Assembly (NCBI RefSeq): GCF_030407765.1 | Contig: NZ_JASDCU010000008.1 | Location: 121,651-185,650 of the forward strand | DNA length: 64,000 bases | Source of the DNA: Microbacterium sp. APC 3901 | GTDB lineage: Bacteria > Actinomycetota > Actinomycetes > Actinomycetales > Microbacteriaceae | Direction of reading: 5' to 3' | Part shown: positions 20,515-28,835 of the stretch, one piece after another | How positions within the stretch are numbered: position 1 is the first letter of the stretch | Layout: each line of letters begins with the position of its first letter | Program-made: the position numbers and the translations under genes | The notes under the pieces: model-generated | What the model saw: the letters and a program-made list of their open reading frames with translations, nothing else | What the model was told of the DNA's origin: nothing | Database searches by the model: none

Positions 20515-21057
20515 ATGCATGACACAGTGACCATCGTCGGCAACGTCGCCACCGATCCCACTCAGGGCCGAACCACCAGTGGGATTCCCGTCACGAACTT
20601 CCGACTCGCGAGCACGCATCGGCGATTCGACGAAGCGACGCAGACGTGGGTCGACGTGACCACGAACTGGTATTCGGTCGCGGCCTTTCGTCAGCTGGCG
20701 GAACACGCGAAAGTCTCGCTGCGGTCTGGTGACAGCGTGATCGTGACAGGCAGGATGAAGATCCGCGCCTGGGAGAACAACGGCAAACAGGGCACGAGTG
20801 TCGACATCGACGCCGACGCGATCGGCCACGACCTCCGGTGGGGTACGACCGCATATCGCCGAAGTGCACGCTCGTCCGTCGACGCCTCGCACAGGGACGC
20901 TGGGGCGACGGATCCGCGCGACGTCAGCGGGCAGCCTTCACACTCGAGTGACGACGTGGCGGACATCGACACGTCATGGGCAGCGAGAGACGGCGAGTTC
21001 TCGGGTGTCGAAGATGGCTTCGCGGACTCCTCTGTTCCAGGGCCGACCACTTTCTGA
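20515..21057 (+). CDS. ssb: Single-stranded DNA-binding protein paralogue
   Basis: OB-fold protein that binds single-stranded DNA. The 180-residue protein begins MHDTVTIVGNVATDPTQ and contains NWYSVAAFRQLAEHA and GDSVIVTGRMKIRAWEN, all standard for SSB. The start at ATG 20515 is supported by GAGGAGAG a few bases upstream. From about residue 115 the tail is Ser/Asp-rich and ends SSVPGPTTF instead of the acidic DDDxPF tip used to recruit repair and replication proteins. It is therefore more likely an accessory SSB than the replicative one, which is not in this window. Confidence 0.88.
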   Translation: MHDTVTIVGNVATDPTQGRTTSGIPVTNFRLASTHRRFDEATQTWVDVTTNWYSVAAFRQLAEHAKVSLRSGDSVIVTGRMKIRAWENNGKQGTSVDIDADAIGHDLRWGTTAYRRSARSSVDASHRDAGATDPRDVSGQPSHSSDDVADIDTSWAARDGEFSGVEDGFADSSVPGPTTF

Positions 21058-21131
21058 ATGCCGCCACCGGATGACGCGGGCGCGCAGGACACTCAGGAGT
21101 GCGCTCGAACGCGTGCGGAGGAGCAGGCCCC

Positions 21132-21137
21132 TAGACT
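21132..21137 (+). promoter_or_regulatory. -10 box TAGACT of the lipoprotein gene, leaderless
   Basis: TAGACT followed after seven bases by GTG 21145. It decides the start, as the frame stays open upstream for another 29 codons without a signal. Confidence 0.55.
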
Positions 21138-21144
21138 CGGTTTC

Positions 21145-21642
21145 GTGCTTCGACGACCGGACTCCTCCGCATCGCGCGCGGCGATCGCCACAGGAGTCGC
21201 CGCGACGCTGGTGGTGCTGTTGACCTCGTGCGGCCCGCCCGCACCGCCCACGCCGGGGCCCACCGACGCTGTTGTGGACCCCAGCCCGTCGGCTTCACCT
21301 TCGGCCCCCGTGTACGCCGCAGACGGCACTGCGGAAGACAACCTGCCGCTCTTCGCGGCCGTGACCGGCAGTGTCTGGGCGTCAGACCAGCGGGCCTCGG
21401 GCCGCGCATACATCGACGCGTTGACGGCCGCGGGGTTCGATCGTGCAGCCATGCAGGTGACCCAGGACGTCACGACGGTAGGGAATCCTGTCGAGAGCCT
21501 GATGTTCGCCGTGCGCTGGGGAGACGCGGAGTGCCTCGTCGGTCAGGTGGGTCCGTCGACGGGCGAACCCGTCACGGTCGTGATGCCCCAGCTGGCCGAG
21601 GGCCGTTGCCTCGTCGGGACGACGCGAGCGATCGACTGGTGA
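21145..21642 (+). CDS. Putative lipoprotein of unknown function
   Basis: A 165-residue protein. The GTG at 21145 is chosen because it lies seven bases after a TAGACT box and gives a proper lipoprotein signal: LRRPDSS, then a hydrophobic stretch (AAIATGVAATLVVLL) and the lipobox LTSC with the lipidated Cys near residue 30. A Pro/Ser/Thr-rich linker follows. The globular part contains GRAYIDALTAAGFD and a pair of cysteines (DAECLVG, EGRCLVG) that may form a disulfide. I recall a similar uncharacterised family in Microbacteriaceae (DUF6993) but cannot confirm it. Confidence 0.78.
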   Translation: MLRRPDSSASRAAIATGVAATLVVLLTSCGPPAPPTPGPTDAVVDPSPSASPSAPVYAADGTAEDNLPLFAAVTGSVWASDQRASGRAYIDALTAAGFDRAAMQVTQDVTTVGNPVESLMFAVRWGDAECLVGQVGPSTGEPVTVVMPQLAEGRCLVGTTRAIDW

Positions 21643-21779
21643 CACCCCGTGTCCCGGCCACGAGTCGCGACTCGCTCACCCGTGTCTTCAGAGGCCGCAC
21701 CGGCGTTCGGTAGCGCCCTCCGCGATCGCCGGTAGGCTGGAGTGTCGATCTTCGACGCCAACAGAAGGAGCGGTTTTCG

Positions 21780-23459
21780 GTGGCTGAGTACATCTACTCG
21801 ATGGTTCGTGCGCGCAAGGCGGTGGGCGACAAGCTCATCCTCGACGACGTCACGATGGCGTTCCTCCCCGGTGCCAAGATCGGAATGGTGGGTCCGAACG
21901 GCGCCGGTAAGTCGACGATCCTCAAGATCATGGCCGGCATGGACACGCCGTCGAACGGTGAGGCGAAGCTGTCTCCCGGTTTCTCTGTGGGCATCCTGAT
22001 GCAGGAGCCCGAGCTCGACGAGACCAAGACGGTGATCGAGAACATCCAGGACGGCATCGCCATCAAGGCGAAGGTGGACCGGTTCAACGAGATCTCCATG
22101 CTCATGGCAGATCCCGATGCCGACTTCGACTCGCTCCTCGCCGAGATGGGCACTCTGCAGGAGGAGATCGACGCCGCGGACGGCTGGGACCTCGACTCGC
22201 AGCTCGAGCAGGCGATGGACGCCCTGCGCACGCCACCGGGGGACGCGGCGATCGCCCCGCTCTCCGGCGGTGAGAAGCGACGCGTCGCGCTCGCGAAGCT
22301 CCTCCTGCAGAAGCCCGATCTGCTGCTGCTCGATGAGCCGACCAACCACCTCGACGCGGAGAGCGTGCTCTGGCTCGAGCAGCACCTCCAGGCCTACAAG
22401 GGCGCCGTCATCGCCATCACACACGACCGGTACTTCCTCGACCACGTCGCAGAGTGGATCGCCGAAGTCGACCGCGGACGCCTGATCGGCTACGAGGGCA
22501 ACTACTCGACTTACCTGGAGAAGAAGGGCGAACGCCTCGAGATCCAGGGCAAGAAGGACGCGAAGCTCGCCAAGCGCCTCAAGGAGGAGCTGGAGTGGGT
22601 CCGGTCCAGCGCGAAGGGTCGTCAGACCAAGTCGAAGGCTCGACTCGCGCGTTACGAGGAGATGGCGACGGAGGCTGAGCGGACCAGGAAGCTGGACTTC
22701 GAGGAGATCTCGATTCCCGCGGGACCGCGTCTCGGAAGCATCGTGATCGATGCGAAGAAGCTTCAGAAGGGCTTCGACGGCCGAGTGCTCATCGATGGGC
22801 TCAGCTTCAATCTGCCGCCGAACGGGATCGTCGGCGTGATCGGACCCAACGGTGTGGGTAAGACGACCCTGTTCAAGACGATCGTCGGCCTGGAGCCGCT
22901 CGACGGCGGCGACCTCAAGATCGGCGAGACGGTCAAGATCAGCTACGTCGATCAGTCGCGCTCGAACATCGATCCCGACAAGACGCTGTGGGAGGTCGTC
23001 TCCGACGGCCTCGACGTCATCACCGTGGGCAAGACGGAGATCCCCTCGCGAGCGTACGTCTCTAAGTTCGGGTTCAAGGGTCCGGACCAGCAGAAGAAGG
23101 CGGGTGTGCTCTCCGGTGGTGAGCGCAACCGTCTGAACCTGGCCCTCACCCTCAAGGAGGGGGGCAACCTGCTTCTCCTCGACGAGCCCACCAACGACCT
23201 GGACGTCGAGACGCTCAGCTCACTCGAGAACGCGCTTCTCGAGTTCCCGGGCTGCGCCGTGGTCATCACCCACGACCGGTGGTTCCTCGACCGCATCGCG
23301 ACCCACATCCTCGCGTACGAGGGCACCGACGAGAATCCCGCTCAGTGGTATTGGTTCGAGGGCAACTTCGAGGCTTACGAGGAGAACAAGATCCAGCGCC
23401 TCGGAGCCGACGCGGCCAAGCCGCACCGGTCGACGCACCGCAAGCTGACGCGCGACTGA
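21780..23459 (+). CDS. ettA: ABC-F protein EttA (energy-dependent translational throttle)
   Basis: Cytoplasmic twin-ATPase that binds the ribosomal E site and gates elongation according to ATP level. The 559-residue protein has two Walker A motifs (GPNGAGKST and GPNGVGKTT), two LSGGE signatures, two Walker B/LLLDEPTN motifs, and no membrane domain. The linker between domains contains YLEKKGERLEIQGKKDAKLA, typical of EttA. The GTG start at 21780 is preceded by AGAAGGAG ten bases upstream. Seven bases separate its stop from the thioesterase gene. Confidence 0.95.
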   Translation: MAEYIYSMVRARKAVGDKLILDDVTMAFLPGAKIGMVGPNGAGKSTILKIMAGMDTPSNGEAKLSPGFSVGILMQEPELDETKTVIENIQDGIAIKAKVDRFNEISMLMADPDADFDSLLAEMGTLQEEIDAADGWDLDSQLEQAMDALRTPPGDAAIAPLSGGEKRRVALAKLLLQKPDLLLLDEPTNHLDAESVLWLEQHLQAYKGAVIAITHDRYFLDHVAEWIAEVDRGRLIGYEGNYSTYLEKKGERLEIQGKKDAKLAKRLKEELEWVRSSAKGRQTKSKARLARYEEMATEAERTRKLDFEEISIPAGPRLGSIVIDAKKLQKGFDGRVLIDGLSFNLPPNGIVGVIGPNGVGKTTLFKTIVGLEPLDGGDLKIGETVKISYVDQSRSNIDPDKTLWEVVSDGLDVITVGKTEIPSRAYVSKFGFKGPDQQKKAGVLSGGERNRLNLALTLKEGGNLLLLDEPTNDLDVETLSSLENALLEFPGCAVVITHDRWFLDRIATHILAYEGTDENPAQWYWFEGNFEAYEENKIQRLGADAAKPHRSTHRKLTRD

Positions 23460-23466
23460 TCGCTCG

Positions 23467-23955
23467 ATGTCCGACCTGACACCGGGGCCCCGGCTGCACA
23501 TTCCGATCCACCTCCGCTGGGGCGATCTGGACGCATTCAATCACGTCAACAACACCTCGATGCTGAAGCTCCTCGAGGAGGCGCGCGTGCGCGCGTTCTG
23601 GCGTGCGGGTCCCGGTGAGCAGGCGCCGTCGACAGCCGTGCTCGACTCAGGCATCGACGAGGGCACGCTGACGCTGATCGCCCGGCAGGAGATCGAGTAC
23701 CTCGCTCCGGTGCCGTATCAGCGGCGACCGCTCGAAGTGCAGATGTGGTTCGGCAAGCTCGGCGGCTCCAGCGTCGAGGTCTGCTACGAGGTGCACAACG
23801 ACCCCGCGGCCGAGCCACGCACGATCTATGCCAGGTCGACCGCCATCATCGTGCTCGTGGATGCCAAGACGGGCCGGCCCACCCGGCTGACGCCCGAGAT
23901 GCGCGACGCGTGGGAGCCATACGTCGGCCCCTCGATCGAGTACACCCACCGCTGA
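23467..23955 (+). CDS. Acyl-CoA thioesterase (hotdog fold, 4HBT family)
   Basis: A 162-residue single hotdog domain. LRWGDLDAFNHVNNTSMLKL at about residues 18-37 contains the catalytic Asp and the following HVNN motif of 4-hydroxybenzoyl-CoA thioesterase-type enzymes. LEVQMWFGKLGGSSVEVCYEV is the long helix/strand core. It probably hydrolyses acyl-CoA; the chain preference is unknown. It directly follows ettA and converges on tesB. Confidence 0.88.
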   Translation: MSDLTPGPRLHIPIHLRWGDLDAFNHVNNTSMLKLLEEARVRAFWRAGPGEQAPSTAVLDSGIDEGTLTLIARQEIEYLAPVPYQRRPLEVQMWFGKLGGSSVEVCYEVHNDPAAEPRTIYARSTAIIVLVDAKTGRPTRLTPEMRDAWEPYVGPSIEYTHR

Positions 23956-23970
23956 CCCGAAGGCGCCATG

Positions 23971-24858
23971 TCAGGCCGCGGCCGGCACCCGGACCATGAT
24001 CTCCTGCGCCACGGAAGCGACAAGGTCGCCCGACTGCGTGTAGATGCGTCCCTGTGCGAGACCGCGGCCGCCTCGAGCGTTGGGCGACTCCTGCAGGTAG
24101 AGCAGCCACTCGTCGACGCGAGCAGGTCGGTGCCACCACATCGCGTGGTCGAGACTCGCCACTTTCAACCCGGGAAGCCCCCAGTACACGCCATGGGCGC
24201 GCAGGATGGACTCCTGGATCGTCATATCGCTCAGATAAGCCAGAGCCGCTCGGTGAATGCGCTGGTCGTCCGGGAGCGGCGCCTTCATGCGCATCCACAC
24301 GCCCTGGCGAGGCACGCGGGAATCCTCGCTCGGCAGGAACAGCGGTGAGTCGATATGACGCACGTCAGCAGCGCGATCGCTGAGCATACGGACCACGCCG
24401 GACGGCAGCCCGTCGACGCGCTGCTCATCAGGCAGCAGAGAGTCCGGCCCGGGAATCCCTTCGGGCATGGGAACCGCGTGCTCGATGCCCGGATCCTCGT
24501 CCTGGAAGGAGGCGATCATGGAGAAGATCGGCACACCGTTCTGATAAGCCTGCGATCGACGCGTGGAGAAGGAGCGGCCGTCGTGGATACGGTCGACGGC
24601 GATCGTGATGCCCTGGCTCGCGTCCCCGGGCCGAAGGAAGTACCCGTGCATGGAATGCACTGCGCGATCCTCCGGAAGCGTCCGTTCCGCAGCGAGGAGG
24701 CTCTGCGCCAGCACCTGGCCACCGTAGATCCGCCCTGAGGGCATCGGATGGGAAGAGCCGATGAAGATGTCCTCGGTGGTGCGGGCCTGAGTCGAATCGA
24801 GGTCCAGCACGTCGAGGAGCTGAGCGACGGTGCGAATCGCGTGGGTGTCGGCGGTCAT
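23971..24858 (-). CDS. tesB: Acyl-CoA thioesterase II (TesB family)
   Basis: Double-hotdog thioesterase that hydrolyses medium- to long-chain acyl-CoA. The 295-residue protein has the N-terminal GGQVLAQSLLAAERT and YFLRPGDASQGI motifs of the first domain, and in the second domain LDHAMWWHRPARVDEWLLY with the expected Asp, followed by GRGLAQGRIYTQSGDLVAS. The ATG at 24858 follows GGAAAGGACG, a good ribosome binding site. It is convergent with the single-domain thioesterase gene and divergent from the hypothetical at 24910. Confidence 0.93.
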   Translation of the reverse strand: MTADTHAIRTVAQLLDVLDLDSTQARTTEDIFIGSSHPMPSGRIYGGQVLAQSLLAAERTLPEDRAVHSMHGYFLRPGDASQGITIAVDRIHDGRSFSTRRSQAYQNGVPIFSMIASFQDEDPGIEHAVPMPEGIPGPDSLLPDEQRVDGLPSGVVRMLSDRAADVRHIDSPLFLPSEDSRVPRQGVWMRMKAPLPDDQRIHRAALAYLSDMTIQESILRAHGVYWGLPGLKVASLDHAMWWHRPARVDEWLLYLQESPNARGGRGLAQGRIYTQSGDLVASVAQEIMVRVPAAA

Positions 24859-24896
24859 GACGTCCTTTCCGCGACTGCGGATGCCGCTGGCGTTGC

Positions 24897-24902
24897 TAGT
24901 TT
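24897..24902 (+). promoter_or_regulatory. -10 box TAGTTT for the gene at 24910, leaderless
   Basis: TAGTTT followed after seven bases by GTG 24910. Confidence 0.45.
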
Positions 24903-24909
24903 AGAGGGT

Positions 24910-25575
24910 GTGCCCCACCAGCTTCTTCTTGCAGACGCCGAGACCGCGAAGGACGTTCTGACCTTCCTCGGGCGAGCCACCCGCATCTCCGATGAAGGGG
25001 TCCGGCTGCAGGCCGCGGGCGGTGTTCTCGCGCTCACGGGAGCCGCTCTATCGCCCCACGGTCTGTTCGATCAGACTCCGACGGTGCTGGCGATGCGCGT
25101 CGTGCAGGCAGACCCTGAACTCGAATGCGATGTCGTCGTGTCGTCTCTCACCGCGACCGACGATGAGCGCGCGCTGACCCTGCCGGAGACGGGGCTCTCA
25201 CCCGCGTGGGCCGGAGTCGCTCCACCGCGCGGCCAATGGCAGCCGACCTCTACTCTGGCAGCATCTGTCATCGCTCGGCGCGCGCAGTGGGGGATCAGTG
25301 CCGTCGCGCGTGGCGCGACACCCGGATCGGGGGAGGAAGCCGTCCGGGCACTCCGCGCGGCCATCTGGGGTGAGCCCGACGAGGACCTCGGCGGCCTGCC
25401 GCGCGGAGTCGCATTCGCGGCCGACGCATTCGGCTTCATCTCCGGCGAAGAGGACGTTCCGGTGATGCAATCGGGCCGGTGGACGCGACTCGCGTTCCGG
25501 CGGGGTCACGTGCTCGCTCGCGGGCCCGTCGCCACAGGTCTCACCGCGGTCAGAGGGACGGGCTCCACACAGTAG
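24910..25575 (+). CDS. Hypothetical protein
   Basis: A 221-residue protein I do not recognise. GTG 24910 is chosen because it follows a TAGTTT box by seven bases; the frame is open further upstream only over the tesB gene. It looks globular and mainly alpha/beta, with AETAKDVLTFLGRATRI, AMRVVQADPELECDVVVSSL and AAIWGEPDEDLGGLPRGVAF, and it has no signal peptide or membrane segment. Similar proteins appear, as far as I recall, only in related Microbacteriaceae. Downstream it converges on the flavoprotein gene with a 12-base gap. Confidence 0.75.
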   Translation: MPHQLLLADAETAKDVLTFLGRATRISDEGVRLQAAGGVLALTGAALSPHGLFDQTPTVLAMRVVQADPELECDVVVSSLTATDDERALTLPETGLSPAWAGVAPPRGQWQPTSTLAASVIARRAQWGISAVARGATPGSGEEAVRALRAAIWGEPDEDLGGLPRGVAFAADAFGFISGEEDVPVMQSGRWTRLAFRRGHVLARGPVATGLTAVRGTGSTQ

Positions 25576-25587
25576 GGGAGCGTGAGC

Positions 25588-27246
25588 TCACCGAGCCACG
25601 GCGCGCCCGGCCTGACGCCCCGAGAAGAGGCACCCACCGAGGAACGTGCCCTCGAGCGCGCGGTACCCGTGCACCCCACCGCCTCCGAAGCCGCTCGCTT
25701 CACCTGCGGCATACAGACCCGGAATCGGCTCACCGTCGGCTCCGAGCGCGCGGCCGTCGAGATCGGTGTTGATGCCGCCGAGGGATTTTCTCGTGAGCAC
25801 GTGCAGCTTGACCGCGACAAGCGGACCGGCCGAGGGGTCCTGCAGCCGATGCGGAGATGCGGTGCGGATCAGCTTGTCGCCGCGGTAGCCGCGCATCGAA
25901 CGCAGCATGCCGATCTGGGCGTCCTTGGTGAACTCGTTCTCCATCTCCAGGTCACGTGCGACGATCTCCCGTCGCACGTGATCGATGTCGAGGGATTCTC
26001 CGCCGGGATGCCGTTGCATCTGCTCCAGCAGCGATTCGAGGTCGTTCTCGACGATGAAGTCCTCGCCCTCGTCGAGGAACGCCTGCATCGGTCCCGTCGG
26101 TCCCTTGGCGAGCCGGGACTTCACGAGGAGTCCGACATCCTTGCCCGTGAGATCGGGGTTCTGCTCGCTTCCGGAGAGAGCGAACTCCTTCTCGACGATC
26201 TGACGAGAGGTCACGAACCACGAGTGGTCGTAGCCCGTGGTGCGGAGGTGGGCCAGTGTGCCCAACGTGTCGAAACCCGGAAAGAGCGGCACGGGCAGTC
26301 TCCTGCCCGTCGCGTCCAGCCACAGCGACGACGGGCCGGGGAGGATGCGGATGCCGTGCGACGGCCACACCGGATTCCAGTTCGTGATGCCCTCGACGTA
26401 GTGCCACATGCGGTCGCCGTTGATGAGACGCGCACCGGCCGACTCTGAGACGGGGTGCATCGATCCGTCCACGTACGCGGGCACCCCGGTCAGCATGTGC
26501 TCGGGAGGAACGCCGAGACTGGCGGGCCATGCGGCGCGCACGAGGTCGTGGTTTCCCCCGATGCCGCCCGACGAGACGATCGTGGCGCCCGCGGTGATCT
26601 CGAAGTCACCGATCGCCTGTCGCGACGACTCGACCCCGCGAACGGCAGGACTCGATTCCAGGATCGCCCCGCGTGCGCCGGTGACCGCTCCGTCGGTGGT
26701 GATGAGCTCTGTCACGCGGTGGCGGGGGAGGATCGTGATCCGGCCCTCGCGCTCGCCCTGCTCGACCGCGGCGGCGAACGGCGCGACGACACCGGGTCCG
26801 GTGCCCCACGTGATGTGGAATCGAGGGACCGAGTTGCCGGGACCGAGCGCCCCGTAGCCCCCTCGTTCGGCCCATCCGACCACGGGGAAGAAACTCACTC
26901 CGCGGTCCCGTAGCCACGAACGCTTCTCCCCGGCGGCGAACTGCAGATAGGCCTCTGCCCATCGGCGCGGCCAGTGGTCCTCAGGGCGATCGAATGAAGC
27001 GGTCCCGAACCAGTCCTGCGTGGCGAGGGCGAGCGAATCGCGAATGCCCATCCGCCTCTGCTCAGGGGAATCGATGAGGAACAGGCCACCGAACGACCAC
27101 CACGCCTGCCCGCCGAGGTTCGTGCGCGGTTCCTGGTCGACCAGGATCACCCGGCGACCGGCTTCCAGCGCCTCACCCGCTGCGACGAGACCGGCGAGCC
27201 CCCATCCGATGACCAGTACGTCTGCAGACAGGGGCCTGTTCGTCAT
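25588..27246 (-). CDS. FAD-dependent dehydrogenase (fumarate reductase/KstD-like flavoprotein)
   Basis: A 552-residue flavoprotein with the dinucleotide-binding motif [13 protein letters not shown] at the N-terminus followed by a Glu ending the second strand (VDQE). [13 protein letters not shown] lies in the middle, and the C-terminal FAD motif [18 protein letters not shown] ends the chain. The family includes 3-ketosteroid dehydrogenases and fumarate reductase-like enzymes; the substrate here is unknown. The ATG at 27246 follows GGAGAG and overlaps the globin stop by four bases, so it is the third gene of an mscS-globin-flavoprotein operon. Upstream in-frame sequence belongs to the globin gene. 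Confidence 0.88.
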   Translation of the reverse strand: MTNRPLSADVLVIGWGLAGLVAAGEALEAGRRVILVDQEPRTNLGGQAWWSFGGLFLIDSPEQRRMGIRDSLALATQDWFGTASFDRPEDHWPRRWAEAYLQFAAGEKRSWLRDRGVSFFPVVGWAERGGYGALGPGNSVPRFHITWGTGPGVVAPFAAAVEQGEREGRITILPRHRVTELITTDGAVTGARGAILESSPAVRGVESSRQAIGDFEITAGATIVSSGGIGGNHDLVRAAWPASLGVPPEHMLTGVPAYVDGSMHPVSESAGARLINGDRMWHYVEGITNWNPVWPSHGIRILPGPSSLWLDATGRRLPVPLFPGFDTLGTLAHLRTTGYDHSWFVTSRQIVEKEFALSGSEQNPDLTGKDVGLLVKSRLAKGPTGPMQAFLDEGEDFIVENDLESLLEQMQRHPGGESLDIDHVRREIVARDLEMENEFTKDAQIGMLRSMRGYRGDKLIRTASPHRLQDPSAGPLVAVKLHVLTRKSLGGINTDLDGRALGADGEPIPGLYAAGEASGFGGGGVHGYRALEGTFLGGCLFSGRQAGRAVAR

Positions 27247-27692
27247 GTGCTCTCCGTTGATTCCTGACGTGATCGCGTCTCGAGCGTGGGGCGCCCGGCA
27301 GAGGGTGTGCCGATGCCGGACGGCTCGAATGTGTTCACCATGGCATACGCGGCGCGTTCGAGGTAGTCCCACAGCGTCGATTCGTGGAGTGGCGACAACT
27401 GCGCCTCGTCCAGGGCGGTTCGCATGTGTCGCAGCCACCGGTCACGAGCATCGGGGTCGACGTGGAAGGGCATGTGGCGCATCCGCAGGCGCGGATGTCC
27501 GCGTGTCTCCCCGTACGTCGTCGGACCGCCCCAGTACTGCTCGAGGAACATCAGCAGGCGCTCCTCGGCGGGGCCGAGGTCATCCTCGGGGTACATCGGC
27601 TTCAGGACCGGGTCGAGTGCGACCTCGCGGTAGAAGACCGACACGATCTTCGCGAAGGTGTCGCGACCGCCGACCTCGTCGTAGAACGTCAC
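27243..27692 (-). CDS. glbO: Group II truncated haemoglobin (GlbO-like)
   Basis: A 149-residue 2/2 globin for oxygen or nitric oxide chemistry. It has the [11 protein letters not shown] region with the distal Tyr, [20 protein letters not shown] containing the proximal helix, RMRHMPF with the haem-ligating His, and RDRWLRHM with the Trp typical of group II. The GTG start at 27692 overlaps the mscS stop by four bases; its stop overlaps the flavoprotein ATG. A C-terminal tail of about 20 residues beyond the fold is Ser/Thr/Arg-rich. The tandem arrangement suggests the flavoprotein may work with it, but a reductase role is speculative. Confidence 0.92.
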   Translation of the reverse strand: MTFYDEVGGRDTFAKIVSVFYREVALDPVLKPMYPEDDLGPAEERLLMFLEQYWGGPTTYGETRGHPRLRMRHMPFHVDPDARDRWLRHMRTALDEAQLSPLHESTLWDYLERAAYAMVNTFEPSGIGTPSAGRPTLETRSRQESTEST

Positions 27693-28762
27693 TTCTGGGA
27701 GCTCCCGTCGTCTTTGGTCTTCTTGCGCCGCCAGATTCCACGATCCGGGATGACGGGAACACCGGTGACGGCGTTCGGTCGGGTCTTGGGCGGATTGGCG
27801 CCCCGCACGCGGCGGGCGCCCTCGAGCCCGGTGGGGACGACCGTCGTCATGCTCGGGAGCATGACATCGTTCTCGAGCATGGCCGAGCGCAGACGCTTGC
27901 GCAGCTCTTGGGCGACATCGTCCTTGGCATTGGCGCGTGCCTTGATGACGAGACGGATGACCAGGGCATCGCCGTCGATCGACTCGAGACCCCACAGCTC
28001 GGGCTTCTCGATGATGCGGGTTCGCCACTTCGGGTCCTTCGAGAGCGCGAGCGCGGTGTCGAGCATCGTCTGCTCGACCTTCTCGAGATCGGAGTCGACC
28101 GGCACCCCGAGATCGATGATCGCCCTGGCCCAGCCTTGCGACATGTTGCCGATGCGCAGCACCTCGCCGTTGCGGACGTACCAGAGCGTGCCGTTCACGT
28201 CACGCACCTGTGTGATGCGCACGCTCACGTATTCGACGACGCCCGAGGCGAGACCGAGATCCACGACGTCGCCGATTCCGATCTGGTCCTCCGCGACGAT
28301 GAACATGCCGTTGAGCACGTCCTTGACGATGTTCTGGGCTCCGAAACCGAGACCGGCACCGACCGCGGCAGTGAGCAGCGTCAGCGACCCGAGCAGGCTG
28401 TTGTCGAGAGCGTTGACGATCAGCACGACGGCGATCACGACGAGCATCACATTGACGATGTTCTGAAGGATCGTGCCGAGTGTGCGCGTGCGCTGCACGA
28501 GACGCATGTCAGCGAGGGGCGAGCGCTCCAAAGCCTGCGTGTCGTCGACGGCAGCCTTGTTCTTGGCGCTGTCGACGATGCGATGCACCACTCGACGGAT
28601 GACGACGCGCAGTATGAGGGCGATGATCACGCACGAAGCGATGATGATCGCGACATGCAGCGCCCGCCACCCGACTGTCGCAAGGACGTCGAGAAAGTCC
28701 GTCCATACGGTGGCTGGCACCGGATCCTCGGGGGGCGGGTCGACTTCGAATGGCTGAATCAT
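27689..28762 (-). CDS. Mechanosensitive channel, MscS family
   Basis: A 357-residue small-conductance mechanosensitive channel. There are hydrophobic segments near residues 30-55 ([18 protein letters not shown]) and 100-120, then the pore helix [19 protein letters not shown], and the cytoplasmic beta and alpha/beta vestibule ([20 protein letters not shown]). The ATG at 28762 is chosen because GGAGGGG lies just upstream and longer forms would read through the terminator of pepN. The C-terminal tail is basic. The operon with globin and flavoprotein is joined by four-base overlaps. Confidence 0.92.
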   Translation of the reverse strand: MIQPFEVDPPPEDPVPATVWTDFLDVLATVGWRALHVAIIIASCVIIALILRVVIRRVVHRIVDSAKNKAAVDDTQALERSPLADMRLVQRTRTLGTILQNIVNVMLVVIAVVLIVNALDNSLLGSLTLLTAAVGAGLGFGAQNIVKDVLNGMFIVAEDQIGIGDVVDLGLASGVVEYVSVRITQVRDVNGTLWYVRNGEVLRIGNMSQGWARAIIDLGVPVDSDLEKVEQTMLDTALALSKDPKWRTRIIEKPELWGLESIDGDALVIRLVIKARANAKDDVAQELRKRLRSAMLENDVMLPSMTTVVPTGLEGARRVRGANPPKTRPNAVTGVPVIPDRGIWRRKKTKDDGSSQK

Positions 28763-28776
28763 CCCCTCCAGAGTAG

Positions 28777-28824
28777 CGATCAGGCCTCTGCGCGGGCTGG
28801 ATGCACCGCGCAGAGGCCTGATCG
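28777..28824 (-). terminator. Hairpin terminator between pepN and mscS
   Basis: A 19-base perfect inverted repeat with a 10-base loop begins 11 bases after the pepN stop. It has no U-tract. It should end pepN transcription and isolate the mscS operon. Confidence 0.85.
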
Positions 28825-28835
28825 AAGAAGCGGGC

